NCBI RefSeq assembly: GCF_014805625.2
Contig: NW_023998414.1
Coordinates: 4,991,747-5,055,746, forward strand
Reading direction: 5' to 3'
Length of the DNA stretch: 64,000 nt
Origin: Glossina fuscipes
Taxonomy: Eukaryota > Arthropoda > Insecta > Diptera > Glossinidae
Below the pieces are notes generated by a model that did no database searches, was not told the origin of the DNA, and worked only from the letters and a program-made list of their open reading frames with translations. The position numbers and the translations under genes were made by a program. Position 1 is the first letter of the stretch. Every line of letters starts with the position of its first letter. Shown one piece after another: positions 12,850-22,965 of the stretch.

Positions 12850-13400
12850 GTTGTGATGTATGGCTTGTAAAATTAAAAACTCCATCTTGCGAATTCGGAA
12901 TCCTCTAAGCGATCTTTTTGAATATTCGATGAAATGTTCATAGTCATCAAAATCGAGAGTTAAAACTTGAGCCCTAATGCGCTTTCCTTTCCAAATGTTC
13001 TTACAATAGTGGAAATAATGAAAATGAACGCATCAATAACTTAGCCAACTTTAAGAAAATCGTATATGAAATTTAATATAGAGTTCTATGAAAGTTTCAT
13101 TGATATTGAAAGAATGCTCGATTGATCATGGAGACTGCAACATAGACTGTAAACAACCATAACAATGTAGCATCGAATATTTTTACTTTCCCCATTAATT
13201 CGCGTAGAAGAGTTTTTAAAAAAAAAAATATAACATCACGAGTGTTATAATGCGCATGGATTACTAACAAGTACAATATATAGGATACAAGATATACATA
13301 TCGTATAGGAAATAATATTCATTTTAGCTTAGCTGTTTACTGCTCATCATCTTACAGCAAACTGTAACAAGAAAGAACATTACAGTCGGGAAAAACCGAC
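11501..13400. other. Intergenic, no gene recognised
   Basis: No coding-like frame. It contains a TTTA microsatellite near 12314-12335, poly(T) near 12465-12486 and a (TA)n tract at about 12817-12849. Confidence 0.5.
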
Positions 13401-13402
13401 TT

Positions 13403-13445
13403 TTAGACACTCTACACCACTTTGCCTAATACAATTTCTTATCGA
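13403..13445 (+). repeat. Degenerate ACCCTACACC-type repeat fragment
   Basis: The segment ACACTCTACACCACTTTGCC matches the left half of the interspersed repeat family. It is followed about 190 bases later by a segment (GACAAACAGGCAGATAGG) of the type that trails other copies. Confidence 0.4.
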
Positions 13446-13899
13446 TTTTCGTGACAATACACTGAGAATACATTATATTACATCAAATTACTCTTACGAA
13501 CCTAATTTCATTATAAAATTTTAAAATTGGAAATTGTTGCCACATAGAGACGTATTTGACCCTTGGGGCTGCTTAGGGAATGTGCCCTATACGTGCAGGC
13601 GCGGTGGTGATAAGGAAGGGTTTTATGTCAGACAAACAGGCAGATAGGTTAGAACATGAGAATAAATTCATTGGCTTTAGAAAGAGGAAGAGTTGGGTCT
13701 ATCTCAAGTCGTTCTGCGTGTGTCATATATACCCGCGCAAACTTCATATACTCTCATTACACGTTATGGGCATGGCCGCCTACAATCAGGCTGATGTTAC
13801 AAAAAAGTTGCAACATTAAGTAAAATCATTCAAAAATGGTTATGATCAGCCGGGTAACATATCCGCGATAAGCAAAAAAAAAAATAAATATATAAATAA

Positions 13900-14360
13900 A
13901 TATAAATATCTTGCAGGTATTTTGGTAATTTTTCAAATATTTTCCCATCATTTTGGCCAACTTGTTCCCATCTTTCCAGCAACATGGCAAAACCGTGTCG
14001 AAAGAAAGATATTGGTTTGGGAGTCCACTTTCGCCAAACCATACTGCATCGATCCGAACAAGCGATAATCAGAAGGGGCTTTGTTTAGTGAGTACGCTCG
14101 GCGCGACAGAATTTCTCATGCGAGCTGCAACAATGTACGTACCCTTGTATAGTTATAAAGTGAACAATATCGAAGATTCGCGCAGAGATCAACTCTTACT
14201 CGCTTTCCTTAATAATCGTGATCGGCTTTGCTCATCTGCCCATTTTGCAAACGTCAATGATGCTGAAGTCAATTTTCCAGTTTTGTTAATTAGCTCGCTC
14301 AACGCTCATCGACTTGTGTGTATGTCTGTCGCTAGCACAGCCTTTCGTCTTTTGATTTTT
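13900..14360 (-). mobile_element. Mauritiana-type mariner relic, transposase C-terminus
   Basis: Read on the minus strand, 14095 to about 13930 encodes segments typical of the last quarter of a Mos1-type mariner transposase. YSLNKAPSDYRLFGSMQYGL corresponds to the YSPDLAPSDYHLF block that holds the third catalytic aspartate (retained here). FFRHGFAMLLERWEQV and NDGKIFE correspond to the final GI..LPERWEK...DGKYFE block. Frame is lost between and before these blocks, and the part towards 14360 is only weakly recognisable. No terminal inverted repeats were found. It is a dead, 5'-truncated copy; the related relic at 40850-41790 lies on the same strand. Confidence 0.7.
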
Positions 14361-14402
14361 CTTCCCATTTCAGTCACCTGGGAGATGTTCATAAACGGAT
14401 AA

Positions 14403-17400
14403 ACGGAGAAATCGACTTGAGTAAGAATTAACATATCACACATACTCCTTCGTTAACAGCTTATATGATATGAAAGTTGAAAAATTCATAAAATGATTAT
14501 TTAGTCGTCGATTAATATTAAAATGCGTTAATGAAAATCTTTTCAGTTAATCTTGAAATGCAATCAACGCATATGATTTCACTTGATGCATTTTGAATTG
14601 AAAACCTGTCATAATTTGATACACTTGAAGAATGATTAACAACAATCGTCCAAAGCTATTGATCGCAATGTCAATTTATTGAACACACTAAGTATTTTAT
14701 TATATTTTGTTTATGTATTTGTTTATTATTATTATTATTATTATTATTTATTTATTTTTTTTTTACCGTTGGATGTTTATTTCACGCCTGACATAACAAC
14801 AAGGTAATAAATTTCATTTTCATTTTCTGGTGACAATTCAATTAAGACCGTTATGCAGATAGATATATATCGTATTAAGCCTTAATGATAGTCATTTATT
14901 TATTTTAATGTAATTTAATATTCTCTTTAATTAAAAATAAGAAAAAAATTTGCTGAGAAAAACTTTTTTTTTTGCATTTTATAAAAATGTTTGCATCTCA
15001 TCGGCATTGATTATAATTTGCTTAAAATATTCGAATAATCGAAAGCCTCTCGTAAGACATTGCTTAAAATTATTCTCGAAACGATTAAGAATCTGGAATA
15101 AAATCTTGGCTATGTCTGCGTCATACGACTGATAACACTCTTCCTTACCTAGAATTGTTGCTGCCTACTTGTGTGTCTCAACACAAGCTCTAGCAGTATT
15201 ACGTACACGCATTTCTTACTTTTTTACATACATATATATATATATATATATATTTATATTATTTTTGAGGAGTGTTTCTTGCGTTTATTTATGTGGGTTG
15301 CATGAATTTTACAAACATAAATAAATATATTTTGTATATAAAATTCTTCTGGTGCATACCGTAACTGTTCAGGTGTGGATAATTTTTTCTAAAGTTTTCA
15401 TTTAAAGACAATGACTCCATGATGTAAAAAGAAAAAAAAATAAATAAATAAAAATAAATAAATAAATTATGTTCACCGAATTAAACCGAATTCTTCGGTA
15501 CACTCACCATTATTTTATTGCAGAAATTTCCATTTTTTGCACCCGCGTCATAGTAGACTGTGTTCTTCTACGAGAATAGGCATTTCTTCGCCCAACTAAG
15601 ATATGTACGTATGTATGAAAGTTCACGAGGTTTTCGTACTAAAATTCAAACACGGTTTTCTTAAACTCCAAGTTAAATTTATGACAGTAAGTAGCCGCGG
15701 TCTTGATAGACAATTTTTTGCCATTCTTCTGGTAAACCTATTCCTATTCCATCATTGCAGGATTCCTAGGTGAAAAAATGAACCAAATCATTTTCACAAG
15801 TTACCTTTGAAAGCTACTTTACACTGTAAGGAGAGCAAAATAAATATGTTAAACCACTCGGGCCGAACAAAGTCCAAATTATAAGGAAAATATTTTAATG
15901 CTTCTCAGCCCTACTCTCGCCATCTCCGACGACTGTTTAGAAATGTGTGCGAATTGTCATTGTCCTATTGCTGAAGATCTGATGATTCACTTTATTTGCG
16001 TTCTTCATCGGCGTTGATAATTAGTTGTTGGCATCAGCACAGATTGCGATTTCCTTCCAGTCTCAACAAAGACAAAGCGTTAATAACTTAGACGACGTCA
16101 ATTCAGCCGTTGCTAACGTTTGTCCAACGCGGCATAATTAGATACCAAATAAACTGACAGCTTAATAAACAATAACAACACCAACAACACCACCAACAAC
16201 AACAACAATCTTAGTAAGTGAAACACATTTGACATATACTAAAAAGTCTTTACCAAACTATGCTCCCGTTCCCTGACGAGGTTATCCACAAGCGGCCTGC
16301 AGTACAAGTCTGCAGTTTTATACGTTGCCTAACATGTACAAACCTCATCCTTCCCAGCATGAACTAAAATGGTGTCCTGTTAGACAATGAGAAAAACCAT
16401 TCGCCTTTACCTTAATAGACTTAGCAGGCAAACCTAAGAGAAGGGAAATAGATAGGGAGCAGGCACAGCCTAGTTGGTTGTGTTCGCAGTTAATGTTATG
16501 CCCTTTGAGCACTTGCTATGGCTACGATCAAGTCTCATTTGCTCCGCTATATGGCAGAACAGATGTAAAGTGTTGTATGTTGCGTGTTGTGTGCTGCGTT
16601 GTAGATTCATTCTCTTTTACCTTCTTTGGCAAATCGTGAACGAATTTCTTAATGGTTTAATAGTGTTCGAATTTTAATTATACCTAGCGAAGCCCGCCAT
16701 AATCTTAATTCATCTATTTAAACGCTCTCGGAACTTTCAATATCGAAATCGCCGAAAACGAAAAATATTTATTTAGAGAGAATTTCATTGGGCTCTTCCT
16801 CTAAAATTTTAATTCATTAGTTATCATAAAACCGTTTGAAATCTCCTTTGGTTACTTTCACTGTAACGTAATGTATTGCTAATGTATTTGAGATCAGATG
16901 TGCGAAAGAAAAGGTTCTCATGGAATTACGTACATACTGGCATGAGTAAATGGAAAGATGTGGCACACAGCGCATTTGCTACGCATTAATAATAAATCAA
17001 AAGGAAAAATACGCGATTATTTGAAAGGACGGAAAAATAAAGGGTGAGACCTATTGCAATAGGTATCTTATTTATTGTTTGTGGGAAAGCAAGAGCTTGA
17101 GGGATAGGAGAGAGGAAAATATATGATAATAATAATTAAAAATCAATGAAGCAACAACAATAAAGCATTAAAAACAATCGGAAAGTGGTTGGCCTTGGTG
17201 TCGGAAGTGTCGGATGCTACCCGGAATAGAAAATTCAAAAGATTTGATTTTGATTTACTAATCAATCAAATATTTGATAGCAGATGACGCTGATTTTCGG
17301 ATCTTAAATCCGTGAGAGTGAATTACAAATTTTTACGAGGATTTTTTTTTTTTCTCGAACATCGTTAGCCATTAGTCGCTTTTCTATAAAAATGTACACA

Positions 17401-18430
17401 TTGCGCCTATAGCGGAAATAATTTCGAAAAACAATGGCATTGAAAGTGTTTGCTTTATTCGAGTATCTCAGTGATTTAGTATAACTCCTGGCTTACACTT
17501 GATCTATCACATATATATATATATATATATATATATTTTATCCAACATATGTTTAGTTCGCATATTCTTACGGTGTGTTTGCTTGGCCATCGCCTGATCA
17601 ATTTCAATTTGTCCATCTCTCCGCAACTCTTTCAATTACTGACATGTTGCAATCTAAGCCATCCAAAGTGTGTCATATTTATTTCATTTTTTCTTGCGTA
17701 TTTGTTTACGTTTCATTTTTTTGGTAACAAAATTTCGTCATATTATCGTATTTTGGGCACTCTGTCAGAAGCAATTACCCGACCTCTTAACTTCCAATCA
17801 AATTTATTTTTTCGCTATCTGTGCAAATAATACGTCATTTATCTCTGTTATCCTGGTTATTCTCTTTTGCATAGGCCTCTTAGTTAGAGGTGTTGTGCTG
17901 AGGGGTGATACGTCTGAATATGCAAGAAATGTCAATTACTTGTTATCTTACTAAGCTTTGCATGAGCCATGAGGCAAAGAGAAAAGTCCAATGGAGTTAT
18001 ATCGCCTGATTTTCTTGATCAATTAATTCATTTCGCCATTTTTGTACTTCACATTGTAGTTCACAATATATTGATTATTTTACAAGATATATGTCTCGAA
18101 ATTATCTAACTGATGCCATCAGAAATGATTAATCAATCAAATTTCTGCAACGATCCTCATTGATGGTAACTGCAACGCAGCGGTGGTTCATCTATGTGCA
18201 GAATCGCAGCATCGATTCTCTTAGCAATACGTCCACTCTTTTGACAATTTGGATCCCTAACCCCACAAGTTTTTTTGATTCAATTATTTCACTTACAATA
18301 CGAATTGTAAGCGAGGTGCATTATGGGGATTATGAGGATCCTAAAATTTGTTTCATTGATGATTTCATGATTTGGTGAACAATACTGAATACGAATATCA
18401 ATTTTGACGGAATTCTAAAAAAAAGCCATT
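14403..18430. other. Intergenic, no gene recognised
   Basis: Low-complexity rich: ATT repeats at 14727-14747, (TA)n at about 15232-15252 and 17511-17536, and an AAC-type microsatellite at about 16167-16209. Two overlapping hydrophobic frames around 17549-17954 are composed of T-rich codons and look like chance. Confidence 0.5.
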
Positions 18431-18439
18431 GACGGCATG

Positions 18440-18610
18440 ACGTTTAAAGGAAACGTTCTTATTTAAGCATCTCATAAAACAGCAGATGGTGTACAAATGG
18501 ACCCATAGGAAGGTATGGTAAAACATATTCGGTATCTCTTGCAAATCGAGAACATATACAGTGCACATGATCTCTTTGTTTCATTTGTAATAATAATTTC
18601 TAGTAAGGGA
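18440..18610 (-). repeat. Duplicated block A (shared with 22192-22340)
   Basis: About 150 bases are clearly similar to 22192-22340 in the same orientation, with substitutions and small gaps. On the minus strand it carries a 41-codon frame (18584 down to 18459) beginning MKQRDHVHCICSR and ending LPYLPMGPFVHHLLFYEMLK followed by a stop. The other copy keeps the same frame and the same stop, differing by a two-codon indel. I do not recognise the peptide; it is not the usual odorant-receptor C-terminus. It may be a non-autonomous repeat or part of a duplicated receptor locus. Confidence 0.55.
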
Positions 18611-18965
18611 TTCAGCCGCTATTCCGTGACAGGCATATGCAACAAGAGGCATTTGGCTGGTAGCGAATTTTAGTACATGCAACAGAAATTGATGAAGCCA
18701 ACATTCGATTTCCTTGAACTTGGCGTTTTTACATCGCGCCGCATTTTGCGTTGCTTGTACAAGTCTATTAGAACGCTTCGTAAAACGTTTATGACGCAGT
18801 CAAATCTTCCGATAGTTTAGATGTACGTAAATTAGATTTTGATGCTTGTTCGATAGAGACTCCAGTGCCTGGTTACATGAGATGATTCGTGCAATGAATG
18901 CAGCACTCTCTCAAAAATACTGACAGAGAGAAAGGGAGTGAGCATGACATCCTCTATTCCATCTT

Positions 18966-18984
18966 AAGAGAGAGCGAGAGAGAT

Positions 18985-19016
<32 letters not shown>
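18966..19016. repeat. (GA)n microsatellite
   Basis: An interrupted GAGAGA tract of about 50 bases. Confidence 0.9.
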
Positions 19017-19723
19017 TTTTCCTCCTTGAACGAGCCGGATAATTAAAATAAGCAAAAGCAAATTGTCGAGATTTCCTTACAGTGTCCTTTTTTATCGATC
19101 CATCTATATATAGAGGATTTCTGATTTCACTCCTTGATAGGGCAGAATTAGAAAAAGAAGGTAACGTTCACACGATATTCGACAATCATGTCTGTATGCG
19201 TGAATCAAAATTTGAATCAAGATCTCTTTTTATAGTGGCTTGTCTAGAAAGGCAAAGCGGAAACGAAACTAAATGCAACTGACGGGTTTGTCTGACCGCT
19301 TTTGCTTAAGTGCAATACATTGAAATAGGTCGTAGTTATCTCTGTGAGGAAAGTTAAGCGATGGACAGGTGTCATAGATCACAAAAGTGGTTTGGTGTAT
19401 ATAAAAAAAATTAACAAAATATTACTCAAGCCGTTATCATGTTAGCAGAGAGTGGTACTGTACTGAATCAAAAGCAGATCGTTGCACAAACTTTGATTGA
19501 ACAAGTTATTGGGGCCCTGACACACACATTGGAAACCCTTTAAATAAAGCTCTTTGCTTTCAGATATGTTTGCACATCTCGTGTACTGTTTTATTACAAT
19601 TTGAAGCGTGCTGCAAATATAAGTGAAGTTTACTCTTCTTCTTCTTCTTCTTCTTTTTTCCTTTGCTGTGCGCGAATAAAATCTAAAATTCTATTATAAG
19701 TAATAAACGTATCGTGATTTCAC

Positions 19724-21612
19724 TTATTCTTCGTCAAAGCGGGCTTTAATCAATGTGAAAAATTGATATGACGATGTCAGTAACTGCAATAAGGTAATAA
19801 GATTGTTGTGATTGATACTGAATAGAAGTTATGTATGCAATTGCTATTTACAGATTGGAAACTTTCCATTGAGACAACAAAAAATTTATATGCATACAGT
19901 GCGGCCGGCCGCTGCGCCCTGGCTATAGGAAATACTAGCATGCGTTGATAATATATGCTGCCATTGTACCAAGGATGCTCGGCGAACGCGTCACTAATAT
20001 CGGTGCTCTATATACAAATGAAAGCGAGAGAGAGAAAATGATAAACATAACGAGATAAGAGAGAAATAAACGAATGTCTCACGTATTTAGCAGTATCTAG
20101 GGTTGAAAAAGGGGCTGGAAAAATTAAACAATGTCTTTAGCTCATTTTCTAGTTGAAAGTGAGACTGAATAATTTGATTGTGAGCATACTGACTGGCCTG
20201 TATCTGTATTATTAATATTGAAAATTTCATTGTCAATATCTTTCACAGTCTTGTCATCAAGTTGCTATCGAATTTAAATATTTTTACAAAAAATAATTTG
20301 TCATATCTGATTCCACATTCAGCTGCTTAAGATTTTACGATTAGTACGCCTTAAAAGCCACGGATACATAAATTTTTCGCCGAACTTCCGATAGTGTTAC
20401 GAATGTTAAAATAGACTGAGACTGACCTTGATACTGCATTTATTTAGTCAATTTTCATCCATATGATACACTTACCAATGTCATCAGATTATCAGCATGT
20501 TTACATACATAATACATATCAGCCAAAGCTACCAGTAAAAAAGTAGTGTGCCTTATGTAGTCATAAAAGCTTGAACCGGCGATCACGTTAACGGCGGCTA
20601 GACAGAGCAACGCACCCGCCGCAAAGAAATTGATCAGCAGCGAAAACGAAAAAATTTCATTCACAATGTCAACGGAACTGCAAAGAAATCAGATAATCTT
20701 ATGTGCAACGAATATCGAAATAATATCAAAATATAGATTTCGACAACAACAACATATTTAACATTTATTCATTATATATATATTTTTCTTGCATCTTTTT
20801 ATGCATATGAATGCTTTCGGATTCACGCACAATAACATGTCCTGGTGATAGCTCAGCAATTTGTTCAGGTTCCTGATATCGTCTTCCGCATTTGATGGCT
20901 TTAAGTTACGAATACGGTTTGCTAAGTGCTTGAAATTCATATTTATTAACATTGTGAATCCAATCAGTAGAACCTCGGGGCAAAAAAATCCGATTCCACA
21001 TGACGCCGAACCATACACTTGACTGCAATACACAAGTGCGAACCTGAAGGGATTGTTCACTGCGAAAGGATACCACAACGGAAACGGCAATTGATATTCA
21101 AATGAGACTGGGCGACCTTTCAAATGATCTACTAAAAGGGTAACGTATGGATCGACGCAGTATAAGGCGCAGCTAACCGACAAACATATTGTGAAAATTT
21201 TGAGTACTCGAATCAATTCTTCATAGTAGATTCGCACTCCATACATTTTCTGATCCTCGATAGTTTCGGGAAAATAACGTTTCATCATCTCTATTATTTG
21301 TTTTACCTGCTCGCGTTTCGTGACAACCATCGTAAATCGAATTATCGCGAGGAAAAAGAACACTAACAATACTACAGTGTCTGTAAACTCTTTTACTAAA
21401 ACGGGCGGATGCTTTATCTGATACATTGGCGCCAAAAATATATGAACAGCTATATGACCCGCTAAATTGCAAAAGGCAAGATTCTGAAGCAGCGAAACAC
21501 GTTCGTCCGGTCACATTGGATACAACTGCATCCCATACGCCATAAACAATCTCATAGGCACCCAGAAGAAGCTCATTATATCTATAAGTCTTGCCCTAGT
21601 AGGCCTTCCCAT
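19724..21612 (-). CDS. Insect odorant receptor (7tm_6), four exons, one in-frame TGA at codon 34
   Basis: Predicted exons on the minus strand are 21612-20831, 20677-20476, 20007-19852 and 19783-19724 (1200 nt, 400 codons with stop). Introns of 153, 468 and 68 nt have GT-AG ends and the phases agree throughout. The start ATG lies at 21612-21610. The product fits the insect Or family, ligand-gated cation channels that pair with Orco in olfactory neuron dendrites. Several hydrophobic segments occur (for example TDTVVLLVFFFLAIIRF). The C-terminal exons carry family hallmarks: AEHPWYNG, RMLVFPIARAQRPAAL, then SMESFQS joined to LLTSSYQFFTLIKARFDEE. The total length is usual for the family. Odd feature: codon 34 is TGA (21513-21511) in ...LYPM-stop-PDERVSLL..., while all later codons are open. 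The first donor is GTGCGT, non-consensus but plausible. It is either a young pseudogene, a segregating null, a base error, or a readthrough 'pseudo-pseudogene'. Subfamily not assigned. Confidence 0.85.
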
Positions 21613-22191
21613 TTCGGTTTGTTGAACACTTCTCTTCGTTAGAACACAACAACTTGTAAGACAGACAAAAATGAACTGAAGCCGTGGTCAATTTAGCGTT
21701 GGATTATTATATGCAATGTGAGAAAATAACAAATGCTTTCATGTTATTAAGTGAATAGTGTTCTCAAGCACTTACACTAAATGCTTAACATATGTTGCAA
21801 AACGTTCTTGTTGTTGCGTATAATTCTTTTAATTAGTGTCACAGTGGTGCAGTGAAAGCGTGAATTTAGTTTACGATTTTAACATCTATTGTCCGGTAAA
21901 GGGTATCCAGAAGACCCTCCTCCCCAACGCCGATGAATGACCGCAAAAAGACTTTAGATAAAATATGTTATGTTATTAGTGGGTGTAAGTTCCAGTTCCA
22001 TTTCATTATCTTTATATTGTATATTTAGTTTTGGCTTAGTTCATATTTTTCCCGTCGCCTTTGTTCGCTTTTAAAAAAACAGTGTTTTTCTCTAACGTTT
22101 CTCGTTTTTTAAGAAAAAGTGCCTTCCGCTTGTCCGCATGTCTTAGGAGCAGAGTAGGAGAAGGCGACATCCGATCGTTGGGCATTGGCTG
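21613..22191. other. Spacer between the receptor gene and its relic
   Basis: Upstream region of the minus-strand receptor gene. No exon or clear promoter motif is recognised. Confidence 0.4.
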
Positions 22192-22340
22192 TGACGTTTA
22201 AAGGATAAGTTCTTACTTAAGCATCTCATATAATAGCAGATGATCTACAAACGCACCCACAGGAAGGTATGGTTCGTAATCTCTTACAGATTGAGAACAT
22301 GTATAGTGCACGTGATCTCTTTGTTTCATTTATATATAAT
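22192..22340 (-). repeat. Duplicated block B (shared with 18440-18610)
   Basis: This block lies directly downstream (minus-strand sense) of the receptor relic. Its minus-strand frame 22329-22213 encodes 38 residues (MKQRDHVHYTCSQSVRDYE, then PYLPVGAFVDHLLLYEMLK) and a stop aligned to that in block A. Similarity to block A ends a little before 22360. Confidence 0.55.
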
Positions 22341-22365
22341 TTCAAGTGAAGTGTCCACGTGTTCA

Positions 22366-22826
22366 CATTTTTATCAACATTGTGAATCCAATTAGTAGAG
22401 CCTCTGGATGGAATCCACAAGAGGCAGAACCATACCATTGACAGCAAAATAGAAGTGCGAACCTGATGGGATTGTTTACTGCGAAAGGATACCACAACGG
22501 AAATGGCAATTGACACTGAATGATAATGAATGAAGCTGGACGACGTTCGAAATGATCTATTAAAAGGGTAAGGTATGGATCGACGCAGTACTAGGCGCAG
22601 CTAATTGACAAACATATTGTGATAATTTCGAGTACTCGAATCAATTCCTTATAATAGATTCCCACCCAATGTATTTTCTGCTGATCCTCCACAGTTTTGG
22701 AAAGATATTGTTTCATCATCTCCACAATTTGTTTACCTGTTCGCGTCTGGTGATAAGCATCGCAAATTGAATTATCGCAAGAAGAAGGAACGCTAACAAC
22801 ACTACAATGATTTGGGTTCAATTGCA
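22366..22826 (-). pseudogene. Odorant receptor pseudogene fragment
   Basis: It is clearly related to the first exon of the receptor gene at 19724-21612. Shared stretches include GIYYKELIRVLEIITICLSI, CQLPFPLWYPFAVNNP and a C-terminal ALLIGFTMLI. It is broken: a one-base deletion shifts frame just after TRREQV, a TAG interrupts after ...CLSISCA, and a TGA ends the frame after ...GFTMLIKM. The N-terminal exon portion and all downstream exons are absent. Sequence past about 22366 is unrelated to the intact copy and runs into duplicated block B. Tandem duplication and decay of Or genes is usual in flies. Confidence 0.85.
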
Positions 22827-22919
22827 ATTAAAGCAGTTCTCTCAGGTCATTCATATTATTTCTTGAATATCTATTAAAAGACCAAAAGACAAATGAAAAC
22901 ACTGCGTGAGCTGCGGGCC

Positions 22920-22965
22920 CATCATTACATACTCTACACCACTTCGCTTAACACAGTTAATCGTG
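22920..22965 (+). repeat. Degenerate ACCCTACACC-type repeat fragment
   Basis: CATACTCTACACCACTTCGC resembles the repeat core. A segment at about 23055-23085 with GACAGACGGACAGACC-like content follows, as in other copies. Confidence 0.4.

Noticed and set aside
17549..17954. Two overlapping hydrophobic frames (+) that look like membrane proteins
   Set aside because: T-rich DNA yields Phe/Leu/Ile-rich frames in any phase; both frames overlap and neither has family motifs or splice signals.
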